DNA of 64,000 nt from Crotalaria pallida (lineage: Eukaryota > Streptophyta > Magnoliopsida > Fabales > Fabaceae), in NCBI GenBank assembly GCA_037953625.1, contig CM075652.1:38186501-38250500 (forward strand). Direction: 5' to 3'. The translations under genes and the position numbers were made by a program. This document shows, in pieces, positions 22,565 through 33,121 of this stretch. The stretch's first letter is position 1, and each line of letters starts with the position of its first letter. The notes below the pieces were generated by a model. That model did not search any database. It was not told the origin of the DNA and was given only the letters and a program-made list of their open reading frames with translations.

Positions 22565-24121
22565 TGTAAGATCCATGAAGAATATTTTGATAAATGCCAA
22601 AAAGTTTTGAACAAGCTTCAAGTGTGTTGATCAAGTTTAAGCTCAACAAGCAACAACAAACATCAAGTTAAGAAGAAAGAACCAACTCATGAAGACTTAG
22701 TTTGGTAGTTTATGTTTTATTGTTTTATCTTTTGCCTCACAAGTCTTTTAGTTTATGAGTTTGGGTAGAGTTATTAGAGGGTAGTGAATCTCTTTTGAAT
22801 GCATGATTATATCATATTTTGAGTATTCACTTTGCCTAAAATTTAATAGGTGGCTTAAAGGTTTTAAAGAAAAGGTTTAGTTTTTGAGAAAACAAGTTTT
22901 TAGTGATTTTTATGCTGATTACTCGAGTAACACATATTTCACTCGAGTAAAATTTATCAAGCTTGCGGCTTACTCGAGTAACACTCATTTCACTCGAGTA
23001 AAATGTTTTCAGCTTTCGGCTTACTCGAGTAACACTCATTTCACTCGAGTAACTTGATCAGATATGGTTTTTTAAATACGTTTTTCACTTCTCAAAAGCC
23101 ATTCTAAGTGCTCCAACTTTTGGGTATTCTATATAAACCTTTTCCTAATCATTTCTACCAACTAGAATCATTTTGATACACAATTTTACAAAGAATCAAA
23201 GCCACACTATTCTCTCTCACTCTCTCAAGATCAAAGCTTTCATTTTTATATTCTTTGATCAAGAACCTTGAATCTCTCATGTTGATATTTCATAGCTTTT
23301 GAAAGAGATTCATAGGATTGTTATTTTGTTTTCAATTTGGTTGTAATCTTTGCAAGAGGCAAGCTATCTACAACATTGGAAGCCTTGATTTTGTGAATCA
23401 AGCAAGTTTCATTGGAAGCCTTGGTGAGGCATTTCATCAAGCACTTGGAAGCCTTGTTGAAGAAAAAGCATTTGGAAGTCTTGTGAGTGAAGCAAGCATT
23501 TGGAAGTCTTGTGAGTGAAGCAAGCAATTGGAAGACTTGTTGTGGGATTTGGCAAACAAGAGAAGAGGTTAGATTAGATATCAATAGGATTACAAGGCAA
23601 GGGTGTGGTATCTCTTGTAGGCTAGCAAGAAGGAAGTCTTGTGAGGCATTTACTTGTAATTTGAGAAACTCTAATTCCTCATAGTGAAGAATCTCTCTTG
23701 GTTGAAGAGGGGACTGGAGTAGCTTTCAAGTGGATGAAAGTGAACCAGGATAAATCACTGTGTCGTATCTCTAAACCCTTAACTCTTTACATTCAAGTCT
23801 TTAATTGTGTTCTTGATTGAAAACCTAGAAAAAGTGATTTTTCATAATTGATTGAATTGAATCTTAATTGTGCAAAATTGATAAAGGGAAAATCATTTTC
23901 ATAACCTAGGTGAATCAATAAGAATATTGGTGTTGATTGTTTCCGCTTAATCTCTGATCATATAATATTTGTTAATTGATTGATTTTCATTGGTTTTAAT
24001 CGTTTTGATTTGTTTCTTGCGAAAATCTTTCAAAGTTTCTTGTACACCTATTCAACCCCCCCTTCTAGGTGTTCTCCTAGTGTTCCTATTTGTTTCAACC
24101 ACCGATTGTAGTTTTCCAACA
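22565..24121 (+). mobile_element. Solo LTR of a copia SIRE/Maximus-like element
   Basis: 1557 bp, from TGTAAGATCC to TTTTCCAACA, flanked by a perfect duplication GTAAG (22560-22564 and 24122-24126). The uninterrupted site is seen inverted in A at about 21279-21286 (CTTACGAG). It keeps the family block with CCAGTCCCC and ATCCTGGTTCAC in inverse sense (about 23705-23755) and the CCCCCCCTTCTAGG run near 24060. Three CTCGAG palindrome pairs lie at 22918-23050. No interior remains, so it arose by recombination between two LTRs. The short ORFs are not genes. Confidence 0.93.
22918..23050. repeat. Three tandem palindrome pairs in the solo LTR
   Basis: Three units of about 62 bp, each with TTACTCGAGTAA and TTTCACTCGAGTAA, centres exactly 20 bp apart. 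The outer palindrome arms are TTA/TAA, unlike the CAC/GTG arms of the copia element at 407-11181. Confidence 0.85.
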
Positions 24122-24126
24122 GTAAG

Positions 24127-24745
24127 ACTTTATAAAGTCTGTGACGAGGTAACATGTGTTTAGGGTCGGACCTTCTGGATGTCTTAGTTTGAACGTGCGA
24201 CAGCTGTTCGAGGTGACGTTTCAATTTCTCTAGGTACGGCGCGTTCTCTTGTAAGTTGTGCCAAATCATTGCAATTTTTGAAATTTTAAAAAGTGCCTTT
24301 TGAAACCGCCACGTCTCATCCAACGAGTGGTTGCATGAGTTAACGGGCTTTCGGCCCAAATGCGTATCATGGAGGGAAACTGAAAAGTTTCCTTCATTAG
24401 TTCGAATCCTCTCAGCCTCTTACTACCCTTATTCATTTTTCCTTTCTTCACTCTAGAGTCTTCTCAAGCCAGAATCCCTTTATTCTCTCTTCCCAATCTC
24501 CTTCCCACTGCCTCCGCCTTCAAATCCACAACATTCTATCATCCTTTCCAGCAAGTGAAATCAGGTAACCTCCTCTATTCTTCTTATTTCTTCTTCTGCG
24601 ATTTCTTCATTTTGTGCGATTTCTGCTTTTTTGTAAAAGGGGGTTTCGGTTCTGGGTTTTGCAGGGATTGTGAATTTTAGGGGATTTCTGGGTTCTGGGT
24701 TTTTGTCCTGAGTAAGCTGTGTTTAGGATTTGTTGCCTTTAGACC
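24127..24745 (+). promoter_or_regulatory. Promoter region and leader of the antisense gene of B, with a 100-bp intron
   Basis: Corresponds to 20677-21280 of A in reverse. The leader intron is 24565-24664 (TCAG|GTAACC to TTTTGCAG|GGATT). A pyrimidine-rich stretch at about 24420-24500 may include the transcript start. No TATA box is obvious. Confidence 0.55.
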
Positions 24746-27338
24746 ATGAGAGGATGGAGAGGTTTGAGAAGAGTTTATCGTGAACTCTGCAGGAGATTAG
24801 GAGAGGAACCTTCTAGTGATAGTGATTCGAGTTCTTCAACTTTTACTGGTTTTTCTGGGAATTCTGGGAATGAGGGAAATTTTGATATCGATGATTCTAT
24901 ACACCCTTCTACTACTCCCCCAACTAATCAAGGATCCACCGAGGTAAAACCGTTAGCTGTAGAATATCCATCGAATCCTGCAAATGAGAATAAGTGGTTG
25001 TTAGCTTACAGATTTGCCGAGCATCGAGCCCAAGTTAGGCTTAGCCCCGACCCTGACACCAGGGGGAAAGAACCTTTGGAGAGTCCACCGGGGGAGGGGG
25101 GAAAAAGTCCAGGGCTCGGCCTCAAGTTAAAAATAAAAACTCGTGCTATAAAAAATCCTAACGCCGAGCCTTTTGCTTTTTCCCCATATATGGTGGAACG
25201 CAGGTGTGTTACCAACCCTGAAGAATATCCTCCGCCGCCTAATCATGCGCAGTACGATGCTGTTTTTGATCGGGAGGTACTGGGGACGAGACCTTCATTG
25301 TTGACAACAAATAGTCTTAATCATCTTCGGCCAATGTTAACACCTCCGAGCGCCGATGGAAATACCTCAGAATTCGTATTGAGACCTTTGGGAATCGACG
25401 ATCGGATATGCTTCCAAGTACCGGAAAATCGTCAATATTTTTATTTCTACGAAGAAGTAGCAACTAAAGTTGGTATCCGCTTGCCCTTTTCCACCTTCGA
25501 GGTTGAAGTCCTAACTCATCTAGGAATAGCTCCTAGCCAATTGCATCCAAGTGGGTGGGCTTTCGTCCGAGCCTTCCAACAATTCTACGACGTTGAAAAC
25601 TTGGTCGCAACAGTGCGATCCTTCTTTTGGTTATATGCTCCCCAAGTAAATAAGTTTGGTGATTCCAAGGGTCTTTGGGTGTCCCTAAAGGCTCGGAGGG
25701 GGCATGCCCTTTTCGCCAAGGTGACAGATTCTTGGAAATCTTTCAAACCTCTCTTCTTCCAATACGAGTATACTGAGGCCGAAGTATGTTGGTTCATGGA
25801 ACGAGTTGAAGAAGACGGAGTGATAAAGGTCGTGCCTCGGTTTCCACTGGGTTGGACGACTAACATTTATAACTGAGGATCCTCCTTGTATCAATTCGAC
25901 ATTAAGGCGGATTTGACAAAAGCCGAAAGGCGATTATGCGACCATGTTTGGGAATACCTTCAAGCAAATGGTCAAATTGATACCAAACGAATTCTGCTGA
26001 AAGAGACGCGAGAGGAAGTGAAGGCGGAGCTGGGTACTACACATTTTTTTTTGGTACTGATCCATTTTTTCTTACAGAAACAATGGGAAGAAAGCAACTA
26101 AGGCTAAGAACAGCGAAGCCCGAGCAGCCAGAGTATCACAATTGGCTGCAATCAGAACTGCCTCTGGCTCCCCAAAGGTGAGTCAATCTTCTGAATCGAC
26201 ACCTTCCGAAAGTCCGACCATCATCCCCAACACCATTCCGGCTGTGAGGATCAAAGGTATTGAGCCGGTGATCAAAGGGGATCGTGTTGCAGATGCTGTA
26301 AACATCGAAGTGGAGGCTCAAACAACTCCTCAAGGTACTCCCGAGCGTCCCCTCAAAAGGTCTCGGCTGGAAAAAGGAAAAGGCCTTGTTGGAGACTGGC
26401 TTAATTTGAGTAAGTCTCATAAAGGGGTATAAATCCCTGAAGGAAAGGAGGAAGCTGCCGTCAAGACAGTGTGGCATCGAAAGATGACTGATACACTTGT
26501 TGTTACTGTCTTTCCCCCCGAGAATGCTGAAGTGATTGAGGCCTGGACCCCTGGGACTTGGGAAAATAACTGTCAAACTTTGGTGAAGAGTCTCCTGAGA
26601 GGTGCGAGCATACTCCATCATCTAGGTCATCATGGAGACGATGCTTATGCTGGGATGGCCCCCGAGGAAAAGAAGAAAAGGACCGAGGCAGCCGAGCGCG
26701 AGGACTATCTACAACTTCAAGTCGAAGGTCTTAACAAGAAGTTGCAATCCTTGGCAGCTGAAAACGAACGGCTGAAAAAGGTGGCACAAGATGCCGAAGG
26801 TGCCAAGGTTAAGGCTGAGGAAACACTCCAGGGGGCCGAAGATAGGATAAAACGTTCGGAAGAGGTCCTGAAAAAGGTCGAGGAAGACTCTGTTGCTCTC
26901 CGAGCGGCAATAGAGAAGGCTCAGAAAGCGGAGCAAGCTCCTGCCGTGGCTCAAGAGCGGCATGAGTATGCCAAGGATGAGATTCTGGGGCTCCGAACTT
27001 CTTTGGAGAAGATGAAAGCAAAAGCTCTCAAGCACAAGAAAGCAGCCCAGGAGCACCTATACAACTGGGATCATGGGTTTGAGGATTCCTTCTACAATAC
27101 TGCCGAGCAACTCCGTGTTCTGAATCCTGGTCTCGTGACCAAGGGTGCTGATCCTAATTTTTCTGTGAAAAATGGTCGAATAGTCGGCCCAACCGGGGCT
27201 CCCATAGATCTGAACAGCGCCGATCTGCCTGATCATTTGCCTGAGGATTCCGAGGGGGACGATACCGAGGATGCCGAGGGTGAAGAAGAAGAAGATAGAT
27301 TTGATGCCGATGGCATTGTACTGTCCGATTTAGAGTAG
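24746..27338 (+). pseudogene. Antisense gene of B: Transposase_28-like domain plus coiled coil
   Basis: Homologue of the antisense gene of A. Starts ATG 24746 (MRGWRGLRRVYRELC). The first frame runs 376 codons without the A-type frameshift and includes GIRLPFSTFEVEVLTHLGI and APSQLHPSGWAFVRAF. TGA at 25874-25876 follows NIYN, where A has CGA. A GT-AG segment of 44 bp (26034-26077) matches the 49-bp one of A; it is short for a plant intron. A 1-bp loss just after it (GGGA instead of GGGGA) shifts the MGKK frame. TAA near 26430 replaces a Gln codon. The last 290 codons are open: a Glu/Lys-rich coiled coil, NWDHGFEDSFYNTAEQLRVL and an acidic tail ending VLSDLE. Confidence 0.85.
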
Positions 27339-27776
27339 CTTATCATTTTGCTTTCCCTCTTGTAATTGCCCCAGTAAATGGGTTTGAACTTTTATTGTTG
27401 TGTTTCGTTCAGAATATTTTATAATATCCGTAATTGTGTTATGCTTCTTTTTATGCTCTTTTGTTAAGAATTCAAGTGTTAAGACGATTTAAAATGATTT
27501 TATGAAATCATGATTTAATCGGGAATCTTATTTAAAGTACTTGACGAGTTATAAGCCCTTGCTAGAGCTGTTTATAATCGTTCGCGTCATAATCGGTGGC
27601 TAATCGGTTACGAGGAAAAGTACGTGATACAATGAATTCAATAACGAGAACTTTTAATCTTTTGAAGCAAATTACAATGGGCTCGGAGTTTCACCGAGCG
27701 TACACCATTATTTAAAAAGAATTCAAAAAGCAAAATGTAATAAAGCAACTAAAACTATTGAAAACGAAATGAAAGA
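27339..27776. other. Convergent 3' intergenic region of B
   Basis: Counterpart of 17599-18106 in A. It keeps the hairpin GCTCGG AGTTTCA CCGAGC at about 27680-27700. No gene. Confidence 0.5.
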
Positions 27777-28829
27777 CTAACTGTAATAAGCTCGAAGTTT
27801 CGCCACGTTCCATGTGTTGTTGATGAGGGCACCCGAGAGGGTTTCGAGCTTGTAGGCTCCTGTTCCAGTCTTGGAGGCAACTCGGTATGGTCCTTCCCAG
27901 CTTTGGGCCAGTTTTCCGTCCTTTGCATTTTTGAGACCAATATCAGCTCTCCTCAAGACAAGGTCGCCTACCTCGAACTCTCTGGATACGACCGAGCGAT
28001 TATACCCCTTTGCTTGCATAATCTTGGCATGCTTTTCTCGTTCGGCCGCTAAATCCCTGACTTCTTCCGATAAGACAAGATCCTCACACAGTAAAGTGTT
28101 GTTGAGGGGATTCGGTTGTTGCATAGCTCAGAATGAAGGGATGATCTTCTCAATGGGGATGACTGCGTCGCAACCATAAGTGAGCCGATATGGTGTCTCT
28201 CCTGTTGAAGTTTGTATGGTGGTGCGATACGACCAAAGCACTTCGTGCAAGTTTTCCAACCAATTCCCTTTCGCGCCTTCGAGTCTTTTCTTGATCCCCT
28301 GGATGATAGATCGGTTTACAGATTCTACTTGGCCATTAGTCTGAGGGTGCTCGACCGATGAAAAGTAATGTTTTATACTCAGAGCATTGGCTAAGTCTTG
28401 GAACGCCTTTGCCGCGAATTGGGTTCCGTTGTCGGTCACCAGCACTTGTGGCACTCCAAACCGAGCCACAACTTGTCTTTCAAAGAACTTCTGCACCTTG
28501 GCCGAGGAGATGGTTGCAAGAGGCTCGGCTTCCACCCACTTAGTAAAATAGTCAATGGCCACTATCACCCACTTTAGCTGTCCTGGAGCGGTGGGGAACT
28601 GTCCAATCAGATCCATTCCCCATTGATAGAAAGGATAGGGAGATGAAAGTGAATGGAGTTCCTCAGCCGGTTTCTGATACACATCACTGTGAAATTGACA
28701 CTTGTCGCACCTCTTCACATGGTTGATCGCATCCTGTTGAAGAGTCGGCCAGTAGTATCCTGCCCTTAAAACCTTTTTATCCAGTGACTTCCCCCCAACA
28801 TGATGGCTTCCGATGCCCCCGTGAACCGA
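27777..28829 (-). pseudogene. pol: Tat integrase remnant of B
   Basis: From VHGGIGSHHVGGKS (zinc finger) to KLRAYYS and TAG at 27777. DDE residues are in WGMDLIG, VTDNGTQF and HPQTNGQVE. One TGA near 28126 after IIPSF interrupts it, at exactly the same codon as in A. Upstream the frame runs by fusion into the LTR fragment of B (junction near 28821-28826), so the apparent N-terminus up to 28949 is not a real protein. Confidence 0.9.
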
Positions 28830-28893
28830 GGGAAGGGTCCTTGAACAATCCCTTAAATAAGACTTAGTCCTTATACGGTCGGCAGACCCTACA
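28821..28893 (-). repeat. 5' LTR fragment of B (73 bp)
   Basis: Only the first 73 bp of the LTR remain (sense strand TGTAGGGTCTGCCGACC to GGTTCAC), fused directly to the integrase zinc finger. GTTCAC is part of the LTR and also fits the Val-His codons of integrase, a likely microhomology join. Confidence 0.85.
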
Positions 28894-28919
28894 GACATAT
28901 AGTGTTCCAGGACACTACA
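28894..28919 (+). repeat. 3' LTR of A, last 26 bp
   Basis: GACATATAGTGTTCC then AGGACACTACA, identical to the end of the 5' LTR of A at 13307-13332, followed by the flank GAGCT. Confidence 0.92.
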
Positions 28920-28924
28920 GAGCT

Positions 28925-29362
28925 TTATATAGAACAAATTGGTGTTCATGCAGGCTGACGCGTGTTTCCCACTTGGTTTGGACTGGATTCGTGGCGAATT
29001 TTGGATTAATCCAAGTGATTACTCATCAAACGCACTAATCCCAGTTTCTGAGTTCATCGTGTAACCGGTTATAGGGCCCTTCTAACCGGTTACATAATGA
29101 TAAAATTCAAAAGTTAATAATTTAATTACTCTTTCTTCACAAACCTTTTTAATATTGCAATTAGGTCCCAACCCAAGGACTAAATTACAATATTCACATT
29201 TTTGTACAAAATAACCATATAAAAATTTATCTCATATATTTATATATAAAAACACATAATGTACAAAAACTAAAACCTTCAAAACTAATATAAATCAATT
29301 ATAAAATAATTGTTATAATTAATTTCTTGGTTATTTGGGAGACGAAAATTAGGGGTGTTACA
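28925..29362 (-). repeat. Left LTR of D, third segment
   Basis: Matches 35648-36088. It includes a TAACCGGTTA pair (29062-29071 and 29083-29092) and ends GGGGTGTTACA. A TATATAAAG box on the minus strand lies right at the insertion point of A (28924-28933). Confidence 0.9.
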
Positions 29363-32300
29363 CTACTCCCCCACTTAAAAGGAATTTCGTCCCCGAAATT
29401 CTTCTTCTGAAATTTTCCACTTTTCCAAAATGTTCTTATACTAGAAAAATTTATCTAATTCCCTAAAAAAATTGTTTTTAGGGTCCTCCCCCACTTAAAA
29501 GAGTTTCGATATAGTTCTTTTATTTCGAAACATTTCAAATAAAATCTTTCAGGAAAAGACTTTTCAAACTAAACAATAAGGATTCTTCGGATAAAACTCT
29601 TAATGTTAAAAGAATCCTTTCAAAGAAATATCTTTTTGAATAATACACTTCACACAGCATTTTTCAGATAAAACATTTTTCCGTAAACTTTTTGGGCTAC
29701 GCACTCGGATCTCTCAAGCACGATCGAAGAAACATTCGTATGACTTCGTTCCTTAACAGCCTGAGACATTAGGGTGATCAGTCCTAGTATTCAAACCATT
29801 AATAACAAAATCATCCCTTTCAGATATAATCTTTCGCAAGAAAGACCATACGACAGGTCTTTAAGTTAGATGAACTTAAAGATAGGGTAATTATCACTAT
29901 CAGACTTAGTTAGATAGTCAAGTTCTAGAGACATTTCTGTTGGAGAGACAAAGATTTGTCCTATCCTGGTGGTTGTTAATCTCTCTAGCCATAACTGATT
30001 TTCTATTTCTGTAGTGTCCACAACTATTTATCACATCCATCTGTGATAAAGGTTTTGATCACAGAAAGATTGGAGTTGAATTTCCAACAGGATATTGATA
30101 TTTTCAGACAATTAGATTAATGTAATCGAAAAACATTTGACTACGTTAATTCAGATCAAAGGGAGGGAGAGACTTGGGTTGTCTACGTCAGGAGTAGACT
30201 CAACTCACATCTCAGCAGGTGAATTCTTTTCGTGCTTGATTCGCTTGTTGTCTAGTCCTTTCTTACCTTTACCTTCAAGACAACCCGATGAATAATTACC
30301 TTGACTTCCTGCAGTCGAACCCGATAATCCCTTTAAGTATCTCACAACTTAACACAAAGTGATGTGCTCCCTTCTTCCCATATTGAGGTGAACAAACGAT
30401 TCCTTCCCTAATTTCTTCTTAACCATTTCCCTTTCATTCAAGGTTTCCTTAGCTTCTCTGTATCTATGGTTGATATTCTCCCATTTACTTTTCCTCTTTC
30501 TCCAATTGAGCCTTTATTTCATCAATCTTTCCCTTATTCTGAACTCTGATATTTCTCGCATGAAATTCATGTGCTTTACCATAGTCCCCATATATGCTTA
30601 CCAACATCGAGAAATTCCTTATTCCTTGATAGTTGATAGCTGACTTGGGTTCGAACATAATCTATTCTTGAAGTTCATGCCTTTGGATTTCTCATCCAGG
30701 TTGTCCTAGACAACACTTCATAAATCCCTTGCCTCCATAATATATTTTCTAATATCCATAATCTCAGACTTTAATTCCAAAAGTTAAATCTCATTCGTCT
30801 CCTTCAACTCCTCATCTTCTGGTTGTAATTCACGAATCCGATTCAAGAATTCGTTGGTGATTGGCAACATTCCCCATCTAAGGCTAGATAGTTACGCTTG
30901 CATTGCCAGACTTAGGTCTCTGAACTCCTCGATCAGACTAGCCTCCTTGACCATCATTGAGCTCACACGAATAGCCTTTCAGCTCAAATCGTCTGCAACT
31001 ACGTTTGTTTTGCCAGGATGATAATGGAGCTCAAAGTCATAATCTTTTAGAAAATCCATCCATCGCCTTTGTCTCATATTCAACTCTTCCTCTTCTTATT
31101 TTCATTCATACTTTCGAACTGCAAACTTGTTCATGAAGCACAACCTTCTCATCTTAGTACCTATTGTTTCTTTTGCATCATCCAGCTTAATTCTCTACCT
31201 TCTCTAAGTGGAGTAGCTCCTTAATTTCAACTCTCGATTAGTCCATAAATATTATGATTTAATCCTCTTAAATCAATTTCAATGATGAATCAAGGCATTA
31301 ATTATTTTACCACATTAAATCCTTTCCTTAAATTTTACTTAGGTAATTGACATTGAGTTTGGATTGGAGGAAGATGTTTATTGATACCAAAAGTTCCTTC
31401 ACAAATGACTTAAATTTTTTAGTTTAAGCTTTCAACTTCTAACCGGTTACAAGAAACTCTAACCGGTTTATGAAGTACAGTTTTAGAAATAAAACCAAAG
31501 AATTTCAAAACCATTTTCTTTACATCATCCAATCCAACTCAAAATAGGATTTATTCATAATCTAATACCTTGATTCCAGCTGAATTCATCACTGAAACAA
31601 TTTAAATCATAATATACTCACCCTTTTCCAGAATTCCTCTTGGACTAATCATATTATATTGGGGTATAATCCATCACTACCCCACCATAATTAAACAACA
31701 TCCAATCATTTCCTACAATCAGTTGATCTTTCCAAGTCAACTTGGTCAGAGGCCATGCGATCTTAGAAAATCCTTAAATACTCCGGCGATAGTACCCAGC
31801 CAGCCCTAAGAACTTCTTACTTTAAAGATCGCATGCCCTGCGAACTTAACTTCGCTCAACCAAAACTCATCTTTGGTGAGTTTAGCACACAACTACTCCT
31901 CTTGCAGGATTCTCAACACACTCTTGAGATGTTTCTCATGCTCCTCCGGATTCTTAGAATAAACCACAAACGAATCCAAATATAATCTAAAGGTCCAGTT
32001 CTTATAATCCATAAAAGAACAGGTGCATTAGTCAATCCGAACAACATTATTTCCTACTCATAATGTCCGTATGGAGATCAAAAATGCAGTCTTAAGTGTA
32101 TCCCTGTCCCGAATCCTGATTTAGGGTTATTCCAACCGCCAAACAATTTTAGAAAACACTTAGACTCCTTTAACCTGGTCCAACCATAACCATTTTAGCA
32201 ACTTCTCTACGAGTTTCTTCCATTTAACCATTCCCGATGGTATCATATTATAAGGGTAGTAGAGATAGAATCAGTTTCAAGAATTAACTTGATTCCAAAC

Positions 32301-33121
32301 TCTATCTCTTTACTCATGGGTAAACCTGATATCATTTCTTGTAACCAAGATTTCTTTAACCCCCTTTCTCCTTTACTGCTGCCCAGAAGCAACACATGGG
32401 TTCATTGGATTCCAGATTCGAAACTTGGAAATCCTAATACAGGGTTGTTCTATCGTCATTAATCATAATCACATGATCTCTCGGCTTCCAAACCGTTCTT
32501 AAGATCAAATGTAATCATGACACAGGTAGATAGACAAAGTCTAATACCTTAATAGAATGATTCAGACATACCTTGGAAACAACTACAAGAAGATTTGTAG
32601 GATCCTCTGCTTTGAGATAGCAGATTGGATAAGGCATGGAGCAACTTTGATCAATACCCTTATCCATAAGGAACAAAAGAAAGGATAGCTTTAGAGTTTA
32701 ACAAACTCAACAAGGTTGATCTTTAAGGAGATGACTGCCCTGCACTCGGTCTAAAAAGTTGATTAACTTTAACACTATTGAGGGTAAACACTCCTCCCCA
32801 GAGTCAAGGACTTAACTACAACTCCTTGAGTTTTCCTTATCACTGGTTCTATGAGAACTGATAAACCAACACTATGGTTTTAGGTTTACCACATGTCTAA
32901 AGAGAAGCATACGACTATCATACTTCGACTTAGACTTCATAGAACACTTCTTAATAGAAGAATGAGCTACTTATCTAGAGCCATTACCCATAACCTTAGC
33001 TCTAGTTTGGAAGTATATGAAAGCATACTTCCCAGGAAACATTGAAGATATTGATGACCAGCGTATTGGACCACACACCCAAGGACCAAGAGTCAGGACC
33101 ATTGCTCTGATACCATAAAAG
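29363..33121 (-). other. Interior of D: decayed chromovirus remnants, no usable frame
   Basis: Begins with the polypurine tract (plus strand CTACTCCCCCACTTAAAAGG) at 29363 and ends at the primer site. Pieces match the chromovirus proteins of E only in short runs: RNase H end and linker near 30840-31080, RT around 31770-32080 (minus strand). No frame longer than about 60 codons spans a domain. The same pieces, in the same order and with the same gaps, occur in element C (53690-57210). A TAACCGGTT pair sits at about 31440-31470. Confidence 0.8.
33104..33115 (-). other. Primer binding site, tRNA-iMet (D)
   Basis: TGGTATCAGAGC on the minus strand, 6 bp inside the right LTR. Confidence 0.92.

Larger units (their letters stand above)
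21912..28893 (-). mobile_element. Tat-type element B, inverted, internally deleted, nested in the 3' LTR of A
   Basis: Flanked by a perfect 5-bp duplication GACAT (21907-21911 and 28894-28898). It is a relative of A in the opposite orientation: 3' LTR 21912-22546, polypurine tract, antisense gene (now on the plus strand), end of pol (minus) and 73 bp of 5' LTR. The rest of the 5' LTR, primer site, gag, protease, RT, RNase H and part of integrase are gone. A solo copia LTR is inserted at 22565-24121. Confidence 0.93.
12699..28919 (+). mobile_element. Ty3/gypsy Tat-type element A with antisense gene, gag deleted, host to element B
   Basis: Plus-strand element. Its 5' LTR is 12699-13332 and its interior 13333-21298. 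Its 3' LTR is split by element B into 21299-21911 and 28894-28919. Flanks are GATCT (12694-12698) and GAGCT (28920-28924), a 5-bp duplication with one mutation. The D right LTR at about 35645 shows the empty site GATTGAGCTTTATA. Tat-lineage signs are a primer site TGGCGCCGTCTG, a second (archaeal-type) RNase H after the usual one, and a large antisense ORF between pol and the 3' LTR. The LTRs differ at roughly 15 of 634 positions by eye. Confidence 0.92.

Noticed and set aside
28128..28949. A 273-codon frame as an intact integrase with a new N-terminus
   Set aside because: Its first 40 codons are LTR and flank sequence fused by a deletion; only the part from VHGGIGSHHVGG on is integrase.
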